Positions 18,912 to 29,799 of a stretch of DNA of 64,000 bases are shown here, piece after piece; the first letter of the stretch is position 1; each line of letters begins with the position of its first letter. The stretch lies in assembly GCF_003851685.1 (NCBI RefSeq), contig NZ_CP027727.1, forward strand, positions 3,720,001-3,784,000, in the 5' to 3' direction. The stretch comes from Pseudomonas sp. R5-89-07. GTDB lineage: Bacteria; Pseudomonadota; Gammaproteobacteria; Pseudomonadales; Pseudomonadaceae. Position numbers and translations under genes: made by a program. A model generated the notes under the pieces. That model was not told the DNA's origin and did not search any database. It saw nothing but the letters and a program-made list of their open reading frames with translations.

Positions 18912-20156
18912 TCAGTCCACCTTGCTCAGGCGGGTCAGCCACTCGCGTCCCTTGAGCATGCCGTTCCAGTAGAACCACGGCAGCAGCGTGGCCTTGAGGA
19001 ACCACATCGAGCGGCGCGCCCGGGTTGGGTCGAGGGGAAAGGTCGGCAGCAGCTTGCCGCCATAACCGAACTCGGCCAGCACCACCTTGCCCTTCTCCAC
19101 CGTCAACGGGCAGGAGCCATAGCCGTCGTACTTGAGCGGCAGCGGCGCCTGCCTGCGCAGGGCCAGCAGGTTCTCGGCAACCACCACGATCTGCTTGCGC
19201 ACCGCTGCGGCGGTCTTGGCGTTGCTGGTGCCGCACACATCGCCGAGGCCGAAGATGTGCGGGTAGCGCAGGTGCTGCAGGCTGTGGGGGTTCACCTCGC
19301 ACCAGCCACCGGCATCGGCCAGCGGGCTTTGACGGATAAAATCCGGCGCGACCTGCGGCGGCACGACGTGGAGCATGTCGAAGGTTTTCTCGTGGACCGT
19401 CACGTTGCCTTCGGCGTCCTTGACTTCGAACCAGGCGGTGCGCGCCGGGCCATCGACTTTCACCAGATTGGCATTGAAGGCCAGGCGTGCATTGTATTTC
19501 TCGACGTATTTCATCAACGGCGGCACGAAGGTCGGCACGCCGAACAGCGCGGCACCGGCCAGGTTGAATTCAACCTCGATGTTGTTCAACGTGCCCTGCT
19601 TGAGCCAGTGATCGCAGGACAGGTACATGGCCTTCTGCGGCGCGCCGGCGCATTTGATCGGCATGGCTGGCTGGGTGAACAGCGCCTTGCCGCCCTTGAG
19701 TTGCTGCACCAGTTGCCAGGTGTAGGCGGCGTGCTGGTAGCTGTAGTTGGAGGTGACGCCGTGGCGGCCGAGGGTTTCTGGCAGGCCCTCGATCTTTTCC
19801 CAGGCCAGGCGCAGGCCGGGGCAGACGATCAAGTGGTTCCAGCTGACGCGCTGGTCGTTGTCGAGCACCAGCTGCTGCTCGTCGGGCAGCACTTGGCTGA
19901 CGGCGGCCTGGATCCAGGTGACGCCGTTGGGCAGTACATTGGCCAGCGGGCGCCGGGTCTTTCGCAGGTCATAGGCGCCGCCGCCGACCAGGGTCCAGGC
20001 GGGTTGGTAACAATGAAAATCGTTGGGTTCGATCAGGATGATGTTCAGCTGCGGGTCGCGCTTGAGCAGGCTGGCCAGCAGGCCGATGCCTGCCGAGCCG
20101 CCGCCGATGACTACGATATCGCCACTGATGGTGGGTCCCCAGTGTTGTTCGGTCAT
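18912..20156 (-). CDS. sqr: Type II sulfide:quinone oxidoreductase-like flavoprotein
   Basis: A 414-aa peripheral membrane flavoprotein. It has an N-terminal FAD loop VVIGGGSAGIGLLASLLKR, the type II SQR hallmark PIKCAGAPQKAMYLSC with one redox cysteine, the second FAD motif IFGLGDVCGTSNAKTAAAV and the second redox cysteine in KYDGYGSCPL. It oxidises sulfide to a persulfide/polysulfide and passes electrons to ubiquinone. Surrounding ArsR, persulfide dioxygenase-like and TauE genes make a complete detoxification module. The start 20156 matches the family N-terminus. Confidence 0.88.
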   Translation of the reverse strand: MTEQHWGPTISGDIVVIGGGSAGIGLLASLLKRDPQLNIILIEPNDFHCYQPAWTLVGGGAYDLRKTRRPLANVLPNGVTWIQAAVSQVLPDEQQLVLDNDQRVSWNHLIVCPGLRLAWEKIEGLPETLGRHGVTSNYSYQHAAYTWQLVQQLKGGKALFTQPAMPIKCAGAPQKAMYLSCDHWLKQGTLNNIEVEFNLAGAALFGVPTFVPPLMKYVEKYNARLAFNANLVKVDGPARTAWFEVKDAEGNVTVHEKTFDMLHVVPPQVAPDFIRQSPLADAGGWCEVNPHSLQHLRYPHIFGLGDVCGTSNAKTAAAVRKQIVVVAENLLALRRQAPLPLKYDGYGSCPLTVEKGKVVLAEFGYGGKLLPTFPLDPTRARRSMWFLKATLLPWFYWNGMLKGREWLTRLSKVD

Positions 20157-20206
20157 GGTCTACTGCCTTTTTTGTCAATGCACACAAGGGTCGCTGCCGG
20201 ATGGCG

Positions 20207-20542
20207 TCACGCCCAGCTTTTTATGACCGCGCCGCAGTACAGGCCGGACAGGGTCTTCATCACTTGAATCACTTCATGGCTGGCCAGTCCGTAGAAAATG
20301 TATTTGCCTTCCCGACGGGTGGCGACCAACCCTTCGTCACGCAAGATGCCCAACTGTTGTGACAGCGTAGGCTGGCGTACGCCGGTCAGGGCTTCCAGCT
20401 CGCCGACGTTGCGCTCGCCCTGGGTCAACTGGCACAGGATCAGCAGGCGGTCTTCATTGGCCAGCGCCTTGAGCAAGGAACAGGCCTTGGACGCCGATGC
20501 ACGCAACTGGGCGACTTCGCCCTCACTCAACGTAGATTCCAT
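20207..20542 (-). CDS. ArsR-family persulfide-sensing repressor, BigR/SqrR-like
   Basis: A 111-aa winged-helix repressor. The start MESTLSEGEV at 20542 is chosen as typical of the family; the frame continues upstream without similarity. The two cysteines that act as the persulfide switch in SqrR/BigR are present (RLLILCQL and SGLYCGA), and the DNA-recognition helix is VRQPTLSQQLGILRDEGLV. It lies between sqr and the divergent dioxygenase-like gene and should repress both until sulfide or persulfide rises. Confidence 0.88.
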   Translation of the reverse strand: MESTLSEGEVAQLRASASKACSLLKALANEDRLLILCQLTQGERNVGELEALTGVRQPTLSQQLGILRDEGLVATRREGKYIFYGLASHEVIQVMKTLSGLYCGAVIKSWA

Positions 20543-20575
20543 TTGCCTCGGCTCCTCGGTCTCACTTAAGCTCAA

Positions 20576-20588
20576 TACATTATGTGTA
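20576..20588. promoter_or_regulatory. Candidate ArsR operator
   Basis: TACA-TTATG-TGTA, a short palindrome in an AT-rich patch (about 20570-20610) between the divergent ArsR and hydrolase genes. A second TGATTGTAAC follows. Assignment is by position only. Confidence 0.4.
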
Positions 20589-20636
20589 AACGTAAACTGA
20601 TTGTAACCACTTTTTTCTTCACCGGGGACAGCCGCC

Positions 20637-21500
20637 ATGCCAGCGTTGATTCAAGCCTTTCTGGACGAGGCCTCGTCGACCTATACCTACATCGTCTATG
20701 AGGCGGACGGCGGTCCCTGTGCCATCGTCGACTCGGTGCTCAACTACGACCCGGCCTCCGGGCGCACCGACACCGTCCAGGCCGACAAGGTGATTGCCTT
20801 CGTTCACGAGCATGGCCTTGAGGTGCAGTGGCTGCTGGAAACCCATGCCCACGCCGACCACCTGTCCGCCGCGCCTTACCTGCGCCGCACCCTGGGCGGC
20901 AAGATTGCGATTGGCCAGTCCATCAGCACGGTGCAGGGCGTATTCAAGCACCTGTTCAACCTGGAGCCGGAGTTTCGCGTCGATGGCTCGCAGTTCGACC
21001 ACTTGTTCGCGCCGGATGAAATCTTTCATATCGGCGGCTTGCAGGCCCAGGCGCTGCATGTACCCGGGCATACCCCAGCGGACATGGCCTACCTGATCGA
21101 TGGCCGCCTGATCCTGGTGGGCGACACCCTCTTCATGCCCGACGTGGGCACCGCGCGCTGCGACTTCCCCGGCGGCGATGCGCGCCAGTTGTATGCCTCG
21201 ATGCGCAAGTTGCTGGCGTTCCCGGCCGAAACCCAGCTGTACGTGTGCCATGACTACCCGCCCGAAGGCCGCGAGGCCAGATGCCTGACCACCGTGGCGG
21301 CGCAGCGTGCGGGCAATATCCATGTGCATGACGGCGTGGATGAGGCGACGTTCGTGGCGATGCGCACCCAACGCGATGCCGGGCTGGGAATGCCCACGCT
21401 GTTGCTACCGGCGATCCAGGTGAATGTGCGGGCGGGGAATATGCCGCCGGCGGAAGAGAACGGCGTGACCTACCTCAAGATCCCCCTCAATCAACTTTGA
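20637..21500 (+). CDS. MBL-fold persulfide dioxygenase-like hydrolase (Blh/ETHE1-like)
   Basis: A 287-aa metallo-beta-lactamase-fold protein with metal motif ETHAHADHLSAA, further ligands in HVPGHTPADMAYL, VGDTLFMPDVGTARCDFPGG and YVCHDYPPEGR. The ETHE1/Blh group oxidises glutathione persulfide to sulfite using mononuclear iron. Its position divergent from the SqrR-like repressor and next to SQR supports that role. A glyoxalase II-like activity is less likely. Confidence 0.87.
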   Translation: MPALIQAFLDEASSTYTYIVYEADGGPCAIVDSVLNYDPASGRTDTVQADKVIAFVHEHGLEVQWLLETHAHADHLSAAPYLRRTLGGKIAIGQSISTVQGVFKHLFNLEPEFRVDGSQFDHLFAPDEIFHIGGLQAQALHVPGHTPADMAYLIDGRLILVGDTLFMPDVGTARCDFPGGDARQLYASMRKLLAFPAETQLYVCHDYPPEGREARCLTTVAAQRAGNIHVHDGVDEATFVAMRTQRDAGLGMPTLLLPAIQVNVRAGNMPPAEENGVTYLKIPLNQL

Positions 21501-21516
21501 AACGCAGTCAAAAAAA

Positions 21517-21606
21517 TGTGGGAAGGGGCTTGCTCCCGATGGCGGTGTGACAGTCCACTCATGTGTAGCTGATCCACCGCTATCGGGGGCAAGCCCCCTC
21601 CCACAT
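21517..21606. repeat. REPIN, common family
   Basis: TGTGGGAAGGGGCTTGCTCC and the inverted arm GGGGGCAAGCCCCCTCCCAC. It lies between the convergent dioxygenase-like and bkdR genes. Confidence 0.87.
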
Positions 21607-21621
21607 TTGGGCCTGTGGGTG

Positions 21622-22110
21622 TCAGGAACCGAGGCTGATGCCGTTGGCCGGTAGAGGCAGCGCGGTCTTGTAGCGCACCTGCTTGAGCGCAAAGCTGGAG
21701 CGGATATTCGCCACCCCCGGCACCTTGGTCAGAAAGTCCATCATGAAGCGCTCCAGCGACTGGATCGTCGGCACCAGCACCCGAATCAGGTAGTCCGGGT
21801 CGCCGGCCATCAGGTAGCACTCCATCACTTCGGGGCGGTCCGAGATCGCCCCTTCGAACTGCTGCAACGCCAGTTCATTCTGCTTTTCCAGGCTCACATG
21901 AATGAACACGTTGACGTGCAGCCCCAGCAGGTCGGCATCCAGCAGCGTGACCTGCTCGCGAATCAGGCCCAACTCCTCCATCGCCTTCACCCGGTTGAAG
22001 CACGGCGTGGGCGACAGGTTGACCGAACGGGCCAGGTCGGCGTTGGTGATGCGGGCGTTCTCCTGCAGGGCGTTGAGAATGCCGATATCGGTACGGTCCA
22101 GTTTGCGCAT
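21622..22110 (-). CDS. bkdR: Lrp/AsnC-family activator BkdR
   Basis: A 162-aa regulator with an N-terminal helix-turn-helix ([20 protein letters not shown]) and the C-terminal RAM ligand domain ([20 protein letters not shown]). It is divergent from bkdA1 across about 195 bases; in P. putida BkdR is the activator of the bkd operon and responds to branched-chain amino acids. The context supports the same role here. Confidence 0.93.
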   Translation of the reverse strand: MRKLDRTDIGILNALQENARITNADLARSVNLSPTPCFNRVKAMEELGLIREQVTLLDADLLGLHVNVFIHVSLEKQNELALQQFEGAISDRPEVMECYLMAGDPDYLIRVLVPTIQSLERFMMDFLTKVPGVANIRSSFALKQVRYKTALPLPANGISLGS

Positions 22111-22262
22111 GAGACAAAATCACCTGTTTATTATGTTTATGCAGATTTTTTATCCGCAAATGATCTCAGGCGCAATGAAACACAGATAAATATTCTTCTA
22201 CGCCACGCCTATGATTGTTGTAGGACAAGATTTCTTCTACCCGAAGACTGACTGTCAGCTAG

Positions 22263-23540
<1,278 letters not shown>

Positions 23541-23541
23541 C

Positions 23542-24600
23542 ATGAACGATCACAACAACAGCATCGAACTGGAAACCGCCATGACCACAACCACCATGAC
23601 CATGATCCAGGCCCTGCGCTCGGCCATGGATGTGATGCTTGAACGTGACGACAACGTGGTGGTGTTCGGCCAGGACGTCGGTTACTTCGGCGGCGTGTTC
23701 CGTTGCACCGAAGGCCTGCAGACCAAGTACGGCAGCTCACGGGTATTCGACGCACCGATCTCCGAAAGCGGCATCGTCGGCGTCGCGGTGGGCATGGGTG
23801 CCTACGGCCTGCGCCCGGTCGCGGAAATCCAGTTCGCCGACTACGTCTACCCCGCCACCGACCAGATCATCTCCGAAGCGGCGCGCCTGCGTTATCGTTC
23901 GGCCGGGCAGTTCACCGCGCCCTTGACCATGCGCATGCCGTGCGGCGGCGGTATTTATGGCGGCCAGACCCACAGCCAGAGCATCGAAGCGGTATTCACC
24001 CAGGTCTGCGGCCTGCGCACCGTGATGCCGTCCAACCCCTATGACGCCAAGGGCCTGCTGATCGCCTCCATCGAGAACGATGACCCGGTGATCTTCCTTG
24101 AACCCAAGCGCCTGTATAACGGCCCGTTCGATGGCCATCACGACCGCCCGGTAACACCGTGGTCGAAACACCCGCAAGCGCAAGTGCCGGACGGTTACTA
24201 CACCGTGCCGCTGGACGTCGCCGCCATCGTGCGTCCGGGTTCGGCCGTAACCGTGCTGACCTACGGCACCACCGTGTACGTGTCGCAAGTCGCCGCCGAA
24301 GAAACCGGCATCGACGCTGAAGTGATCGACCTGCGCAGCCTGTGGCCACTGGACCTGGACACCATCGTCAAGTCGGTGAAAAAGACCGGCCGTTGCGTGG
24401 TGGTGCACGAAGCCACGCGCACCTGCGGGTTTGGCGCCGAGCTGGTATCGCTGGTGCAGGAACATTGCTTCCACCACCTGGAAGCGCCGATCGAGCGCGT
24501 CACCGGCTGGGACACCCCCTACCCGCACGCGCAGGAGTGGGCGTATTTCCCAGGCCCGTCCCGAGTGGGCGCGGCGTTGAAACGGGTCATGGAGGTCTGA
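23542..24600 (+). CDS. bkdA2: Branched-chain 2-oxoacid dehydrogenase E1 beta
   Basis: A 352-aa beta subunit. Landmarks are FGQDVGYFGGVFRCTEGLQ, FDAPISESGIVGVAVGMGAY and VVHEATRTCGFGAELVSLVQ. The ATG at 23542 lies one base after the bkdA1 stop, and the N-terminus MNDHNNSIE matches what I recall of pseudomonad BkdA2; an internal ATG at 23581 is possible. It pairs with BkdA1 to form the decarboxylase. Confidence 0.95.
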   Translation: MNDHNNSIELETAMTTTTMTMIQALRSAMDVMLERDDNVVVFGQDVGYFGGVFRCTEGLQTKYGSSRVFDAPISESGIVGVAVGMGAYGLRPVAEIQFADYVYPATDQIISEAARLRYRSAGQFTAPLTMRMPCGGGIYGGQTHSQSIEAVFTQVCGLRTVMPSNPYDAKGLLIASIENDDPVIFLEPKRLYNGPFDGHHDRPVTPWSKHPQAQVPDGYYTVPLDVAAIVRPGSAVTVLTYGTTVYVSQVAAEETGIDAEVIDLRSLWPLDLDTIVKSVKKTGRCVVVHEATRTCGFGAELVSLVQEHCFHHLEAPIERVTGWDTPYPHAQEWAYFPGPSRVGAALKRVMEV

Positions 24601-25860
24601 ATGGGCACGCACGTTATCAAGATGCCGGACATTGGCGAAGGCATCGCAGAAGTTGAACTGTCACAGTGGCACGTAAAAGTCGGCGACCTGGTGGTCGAAG
24701 ACCAAGTGCTGGCGGACGTGATGACCGACAAGGCGATGGTGGATATCCCCTCGCCCGTCCACGGCAAGGTGCTGTCGCTGGGCGGCGAGCCGGGCGAAGT
24801 CATGGCGGTGGGCAGTATTCTGATCAGCATTGAAGTGGAAGGCGCCGGCAACGCCAAGGAAGCGCCGGCCGCGGCCGCACCGGTGAAAACGGTCGCGCCT
24901 GTGGTGGAGAACAAACCGGCACCGGTTGAAGCCAAGCCCGCGCCTATCGCCGCCAAGCCTCAAGCCCCCGTGGCCCGCGATGCGGCCGAGCGCCCGCTGG
25001 CCTCTCCCGCCGTGCGCAAACATGCGTTGGATGCAGGTATCCCGTTGCGCCTGGTACAGGGTTCCGGCCCAGCCGGGCGGATCCTGCATGAAGACCTCGA
25101 CGCCTACCTGCAGCAAGGCGCGAGCAGCTCCTCGAGCGCCGCCAACCCCTACGCCGAACGCCACGACGAGCACCAGATTCCGGTGATCGGCATGCGCCGC
25201 AAGATCGCCCAGCGCATGCAGGACGCCACCCGCCGCGCCGCGCATTTCAGCTATGTGGAAGAAATCGACGTCACCGCGCTGGACGAACTGCGCGTGCACC
25301 TCAATGAGAAGCACGGCGCCACACGCGGCAAGCTGACCCTGTTGCCGTTCATCGTGCGCGCCATGGTGGTGGCGCTGCGCGACTTCCCGCAGATCAACGC
25401 GCGCTACGACGATGAAGCCCAGGTCATCACCCGCCTCGGCGCGGTGCATGTGGGCGTCGCCACCCAGAGCGACGTGGGCTTGATGGTGCCGGTGGTGCGC
25501 CACGCCGAAGCCCGCAGCCTGTGGGGCAACGCCGAAGAAATCGCGCGCCTGGCCACGGCGGCGCGCAATGGCAAGGCCAGCCGTGACGAGCTGTCGGGCT
25601 CCACCATCACTCTGACCAGCCTTGGCGCGCTGGGCGGGATTGTCAGCACGCCGGTGCTGAACCTGCCGGAAGTGGCCATCGTCGGCGTCAACCGCATCGT
25701 CGAGCGGCCCATGGTGATCAAGGGCCAGATCGTGGTGCGCAAGATGATGAACCTCTCCAGCTCGTTCGATCACCGCGTGGTCGATGGCATGGACGCGGCG
25801 CAATTCATCCAGGCGATTCGCGGCCTGCTCGAACAACCCGCCAGCCTGTTCCTGGAGTAA
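24601..25860 (+). CDS. bkdB: Branched-chain 2-oxoacid dehydrogenase E2 (dihydrolipoyl acyltransferase)
   Basis: A 419-aa core subunit. There is one lipoyl domain with the lipoylated lysine in [12 protein letters not shown], an alanine/proline-rich linker (about 83-135), an E1/E3-binding domain ([18 protein letters not shown]) and a C-terminal catalytic domain with [14 protein letters not shown] carrying the active-site histidine. ATG immediately follows the bkdA2 stop. Confidence 0.95.
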   Translation: MGTHVIKMPDIGEGIAEVELSQWHVKVGDLVVEDQVLADVMTDKAMVDIPSPVHGKVLSLGGEPGEVMAVGSILISIEVEGAGNAKEAPAAAAPVKTVAPVVENKPAPVEAKPAPIAAKPQAPVARDAAERPLASPAVRKHALDAGIPLRLVQGSGPAGRILHEDLDAYLQQGASSSSSAANPYAERHDEHQIPVIGMRRKIAQRMQDATRRAAHFSYVEEIDVTALDELRVHLNEKHGATRGKLTLLPFIVRAMVVALRDFPQINARYDDEAQVITRLGAVHVGVATQSDVGLMVPVVRHAEARSLWGNAEEIARLATAARNGKASRDELSGSTITLTSLGALGGIVSTPVLNLPEVAIVGVNRIVERPMVIKGQIVVRKMMNLSSSFDHRVVDGMDAAQFIQAIRGLLEQPASLFLE

Positions 25861-25864
25861 GGGC

Positions 25865-27244
25865 ATGACTCAGACACTACACACCACGCTGCTGATCATC
25901 GGCGGCGGCCCTGGCGGTTATGTGGCAGCGATTCGCGCCGGCCAGCTGGGCATTCCGACCATTCTGGTGGAAGGCCAGGCGCTGGGCGGCACCTGCCTGA
26001 ACATCGGCTGCATTCCATCCAAGGCCTTGATCCATGTGGCCGAACAGTTCCAGCAGAGCGTGCACCACAGCCAGGGCTCGCCCCTGGGCATCGAAGTGGA
26101 TGTGCCCACCCTGGACATCCGCAAAAGCGTGGAATGGAAAGACGGCATCGTCGACCGCCTGACCACCGGCGTCGCCGCGCTGCTGAAGAAACACAAGGTG
26201 CAGGTGATTCACGGCTGGGCCAAGGTGGTGGACGGCAAGACCGTCGACGTGGGCGACCAGCGTATCCAGTGCGAACACCTGCTGCTGGCGACCGGTTCGA
26301 AAAGCGTCGAACTGCCGATGCTGCCACTGGGCGGGCCGATCATTTCGTCCACCGAAGCCCTGGCGCCCACCCGCGTACCGAAGCGGCTGATCGTGGTGGG
26401 CGGCGGTTATATCGGCCTGGAGCTGGGCATTGCCTACCGCAAACTGGGGGCTGAAGTCAGCGTGGTCGAGGCCCAGGACCGCATCCTGCCGGCCTATGAC
26501 GCCGAGCTGACCCAGCCGGTCGGCGAGTCCCTCAAGCAACTGGGCGTGAAGCTGTACCTCAAGCACAGCGTCACCGGCTTTACCGATAACTGCCTGCAGG
26601 TGCGCGACCCCAATGGCGATACGCTGTCGCTGGAGACCGACCAGGTGCTGGTGGCCGTGGGCCGCAAACCCAACACCCAGGGCTGGAACCTCGAAGCGCT
26701 GGACCTGGCGATGAACGGCGCGGCGATCAGGATCGACAGCCGCTGCCAGACCAGCATGCGCAACGTCTGGGCCATCGGCGACCTGAGCGGCGAGCCAATG
26801 TTGGCGCACCGGGCCATGGCCCAGGGCGAAATGGTTGCCGAACTGATCAGTGGCAAATCCCGCGAATTCAACCCGGCGGCGATCCCGGCCGTGTGTTTTA
26901 CCGACCCGGAACTGGTGGTGGTCGGCAAGACGCCTGACGACGCCAAGGCGGCCGGTATGGACTGCATCGTGTCGAGCTTCCCCTTCGCCGCCAACGGCCG
27001 GGCCATGACCCTGGAGTCGAAAGCCGGCTTCGTGCGGGTGGTGGCACGGCGGGACAATCATCTGATTGTCGGCTGGCAGGCGGTGGGCGCGGGGGTGTCG
27101 GAACTGTCCACGGCGTTTGGCCTGAGCCTGGAAATGGGTTCGCGCCTGGAAGACGTGGCCGGCACCATCCACGCTCACCCGACGTTGGGTGAAGCCGTGC
27201 AGGAAGCCGCGCTGCGGGCGCTGGGCCACGCGCTGCATCTGTAG
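25865..27244 (+). CDS. lpdV: Dihydrolipoyl dehydrogenase E3 specific to the bkd complex
   Basis: A 459-aa flavoprotein starting at ATG 25865, four bases after the bkdB stop. FAD loop [19 protein letters not shown], redox-active disulfide [20 protein letters not shown] loop [19 protein letters not shown] and C-terminal catalytic [10 protein letters not shown] are all present. It reoxidises dihydrolipoamide of BkdB with NAD. Final gene of the operon; a composite REPIN follows. Confidence 0.95.
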   Translation: MTQTLHTTLLIIGGGPGGYVAAIRAGQLGIPTILVEGQALGGTCLNIGCIPSKALIHVAEQFQQSVHHSQGSPLGIEVDVPTLDIRKSVEWKDGIVDRLTTGVAALLKKHKVQVIHGWAKVVDGKTVDVGDQRIQCEHLLLATGSKSVELPMLPLGGPIISSTEALAPTRVPKRLIVVGGGYIGLELGIAYRKLGAEVSVVEAQDRILPAYDAELTQPVGESLKQLGVKLYLKHSVTGFTDNCLQVRDPNGDTLSLETDQVLVAVGRKPNTQGWNLEALDLAMNGAAIRIDSRCQTSMRNVWAIGDLSGEPMLAHRAMAQGEMVAELISGKSREFNPAAIPAVCFTDPELVVVGKTPDDAKAAGMDCIVSSFPFAANGRAMTLESKAGFVRVVARRDNHLIVGWQAVGAGVSELSTAFGLSLEMGSRLEDVAGTIHAHPTLGEAVQEAALRALGHALHL

Positions 27245-27258
27245 ACCGTGGCGAGGCC

Positions 27259-27331
27259 ATCGGGGGCAAGTCGAATCGTCGCACCGCCCCTCCCACAGGG
27301 GAACGCATGTGGGAGGGGGCTTGCCCCCGAT
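27259..27331. repeat. Composite REPIN with very short loop
   Basis: Left arm of the CGAATCGTCGCACCG type and right arm of the common type, as at 2737 and 5547, but with only about 10 loop bases. It lies between lpdV and ilvE. Confidence 0.85.
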
Positions 27332-27455
27332 AGCGATGGATCAGCCAATAGAGATGTCGAATGGTCCATCCGCCCGCTCCCACACAAGCCAAGAATGCAG
27401 TATTGTTGCGGCCATCCAGAAAAAAATCCGACTTGACCAGAGATTAGAGGGTGTC

Positions 27456-28475
27456 ATGGGTAACGAAAGCATCAATTGGGACAAGCTGGGTTTTGACTAC
27501 ATCAAGACCGACAAGCGGTTTCTCCAGGTCTGGAAAAACGGCGAATGGCAAGACGGCACCCTGACCGACGACAATGTGCTGCACATCAGCGAGGGCTCCA
27601 CTGCCCTGCACTATGGCCAGCAGTGCTTTGAAGGCCTCAAGGCCTACCGCTGCAAGGACGGCTCGATCAACCTGTTCCGTCCAGACCAGAACGCCGCGCG
27701 CATGCAGCGCAGCTGTGCCCGCCTGCTGATGCCACATGTGACAACCGAGGCATTCATCGATGCCTGCAAGCAAGTGGTCAAGGCCAACGAACGCTTCATC
27801 CCGCCTTACGGCAGCGGCGGCGCGCTGTACCTGCGCCCGTTCGTGATCGGCACCGGTGACAACATCGGTGTACGCACCGCGCCGGAGTTCATCTTCTCGG
27901 TGTTCTGCATCCCGGTTGGCGCCTATTTCAAGGGCGGCCTGGTGCCCCACAACTTCCAGATCTCCACTTTCGACCGCGCCGCGCCACAGGGCACCGGTGC
28001 CGCGAAAGTGGGCGGTAACTACGCCGCCAGCCTGATGCCAGGTTCGGAAGCGAAAAAATCCGGCTTCGCCGACGCGATCTACCTGGACCCGATGACCCAT
28101 TCGAAAATCGAAGAAGTCGGCTCGGCCAACTTCTTCGGTATCACCCATGACAACCAGTTCATCACGCCGAAGTCGCCTTCGGTACTGCCAGGCATCACCC
28201 GCCTGTCGCTGATCGAACTGGCCCAGACCCGCCTGGGCCTGGACGTGGTCGAAGGCGAAGTGTTCATCGACAAGCTGGATCAATTCAAGGAAGCCGGCGC
28301 CTGCGGTACCGCTGCAGTGATCTCGCCCATCGGCGGCATCCAGTACAACGGCAAACTGCATGTGTTCCACAGCGAGACCGAAGTGGGCCCGATCACCCAG
28401 AAGCTTTATAAAGAGCTGACCGGAGTGCAGACCGGTGACGTTGAAGCGCCTGCAGGTTGGATCGTAAAAGTCTAA
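27456..28475 (+). CDS. ilvE: Branched-chain amino acid aminotransferase
   Basis: A 339-aa fold-type IV PLP enzyme that interconverts Leu, Ile and Val with their 2-oxo acids, feeding the bkd complex upstream. The start MGNESINWDKLGF at 27456 is preferred; the longer frame begins inside lpdV and the REPIN. Landmarks are YGQQCFEGLKAYR, the PLP-lysine region GAAKVGGNYAASL, EEVGSANFFGI and CGTAAVISPIG. Confidence 0.95.
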   Translation: MGNESINWDKLGFDYIKTDKRFLQVWKNGEWQDGTLTDDNVLHISEGSTALHYGQQCFEGLKAYRCKDGSINLFRPDQNAARMQRSCARLLMPHVTTEAFIDACKQVVKANERFIPPYGSGGALYLRPFVIGTGDNIGVRTAPEFIFSVFCIPVGAYFKGGLVPHNFQISTFDRAAPQGTGAAKVGGNYAASLMPGSEAKKSGFADAIYLDPMTHSKIEEVGSANFFGITHDNQFITPKSPSVLPGITRLSLIELAQTRLGLDVVEGEVFIDKLDQFKEAGACGTAAVISPIGGIQYNGKLHVFHSETEVGPITQKLYKELTGVQTGDVEAPAGWIVKV

Positions 28476-28492
28476 GCAGCACCGCAAAACCT

Positions 28493-28582
28493 TGTGGGAG
28501 GGGGCTTGCTCCCGATAGCGGTCTATCAGTCAGCAGATGTATTGGCTGACCTACCGCCATCGGGGGCAAGCCCCCTCCCACA
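28493..28582. repeat. REPIN, common family
   Basis: TGTGGGAGGGGGCTTGCTCC and the inverted GGGGGCAAGCCCCCTCCCAC with a loop of about 45 bases. It lies between the convergent ilvE and GNAT genes. Confidence 0.88.
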
Positions 28583-28599
28583 TTTGATCTGCAGTATTT

Positions 28600-29490
28600 T
28601 CAAGGTTGGGGGATATTGCTGGCAATCTTCTTGCCCATGCTGATCCTCGGTTCCACCCCATACCCCAATGCCTCGTAGAACCCCGCCACCGCGTCATTGC
28701 CGCTGGTGATCTGCAGGTTGATCTTCATGCAACCCAGCGCCATCAACGCCTGTTCCGCGTAACGCACCAACGATGACCCCAGGCCGTGGCGCCGATAGTC
28801 GGCATGCACCGCCACCGAATACAACCAGCCACGATGGCCGTCGTACCCGGCGAGGATCGTACCGATCACGGTTTTTTTATCGGTCGCCACAAAGAACAAC
28901 CCATCATTGACCGCCAGTTTCTTATCGATGGCCAGGCTCGGCAGGTTATGCGCGGTGTCGTAGCCGAACGCTTGCTGCCATAACGCAACCACCTGCGCAC
29001 GGTGCTGGCGGTCGCGATACGGGCCGATGGGGTGCCGAGACAGCAAGGCCTTTTCCATGACCAGTGTGCGCTCGTTGCCGTGGTAGACATCGCGCACGGT
29101 ATGAAAACCCAGCTTGCTATAGAAGGGTTCGGCGGTCAGCGAGGACGGCACGCTTAACACGGTCACCCCGGCTTCACGGGCACGCAACTCGATCTCGATC
29201 ATCAGCAGCCGACCAATGCCCTGCCCTTGCAGCGCCGGGTTAACGAATACCGAGCGCACTACATTGGCATCCAGGGCCGCCGTGGCGACGATCACCTGCG
29301 CCTGAACCGCCACCAGCACCACACGCCGCTTGAGCAGTTCCAGCACCGCCTCCGGCGTGAAATTGCTCGCCACCCGAGCGATCACATCCGCTGGGTAATC
29401 CCGCGCATTGCTGCTGTGCAAGGCGGCCAGGATGACCTGGCTGATGCCCTCGGCATCTGAGGCTTGGGCAATACGAACGGCGGTAGACAT
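28600..29490 (-). CDS. Two-domain GNAT acetyltransferase
   Basis: A 296-aa protein starting MSTAVRIAQASD. It contains two GNAT folds. In the first (1-145) the acetyl-CoA loop is NPALQGQGIGRLLM, followed by AREAGVTVLSVPSSLTAEPFY. In the second (about 150-296) it is HADYRRHGLGSSLVRYAEQA, with the YpeA-like INLQITSGNDAVAGFYEALG. The second domain resembles YpeA; the first resembles small stand-alone acetyltransferases. The substrate is unknown. It is monocistronic between REP elements. Confidence 0.82.
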   Translation of the reverse strand: MSTAVRIAQASDAEGISQVILAALHSSNARDYPADVIARVASNFTPEAVLELLKRRVVLVAVQAQVIVATAALDANVVRSVFVNPALQGQGIGRLLMIEIELRAREAGVTVLSVPSSLTAEPFYSKLGFHTVRDVYHGNERTLVMEKALLSRHPIGPYRDRQHRAQVVALWQQAFGYDTAHNLPSLAIDKKLAVNDGLFFVATDKKTVIGTILAGYDGHRGWLYSVAVHADYRRHGLGSSLVRYAEQALMALGCMKINLQITSGNDAVAGFYEALGYGVEPRISMGKKIASNIPQP

Positions 29491-29536
29491 GCTTGCTCCT
29501 GGCTGACGGCGACTGGGCAGGCACCACAATACCAAT

Positions 29537-29573
29537 ATGGGAGGGGCGGTGCGACGATTCGGCTTGCCCCTGA
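29537..29573. repeat. Solitary REP arm of the CGAATCGTCGCACCG type
   Basis: The inverted form TGGGAGGGGCGGTGCGACGA followed by TTCGGCTTGCCCCTGA, without a recognisable partner. It is about 47 bases upstream of the GNAT start. Confidence 0.75.
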
Positions 29574-29658
29574 TTACGGTGGATCAAGTACAGACAAGCC
29601 GACTAATCTACCGATATCGAGGTATGGGTGTGTATGCAACTTTGGCACGGCCCTGAAC

Positions 29659-29797
29659 CTGTGGCGAGGGAGCTTGCTCCCGCTGGGCCGCGAAGCGGCC
29701 CCAAACAATGGGCCTGCTGCGCAGTCCAGCGGGAGCAAGCTCCCTCACCACAGGATTGGTGTTCGCCTTAACTGACTGGCATTAGGGCTTGCCCTCT
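29659..29797. repeat. Long intergenic repeat, third family (copy 1)
   Basis: CTGTGGCGAGGGAGCTTGCT, an inner GGGCCGCGAAGCGGCCC hairpin and the inverted arm to 29753, then a shared tail TTCGCCTTAACTGACTGGCA with GGGCTTGCCC. A near-identical copy is at 59033-59176. Confidence 0.85.
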
Positions 29798-29799
29798 TT

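Larger units (their letters stand above)
29491..29799. other. Repeat-filled spacer between the GNAT and DUF4130 genes
   Basis: It holds the GNAT upstream region, a single REP arm (29537-29573) and a longer repeat of the third family (29659-29797). No gene is supported here. Confidence 0.6.
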
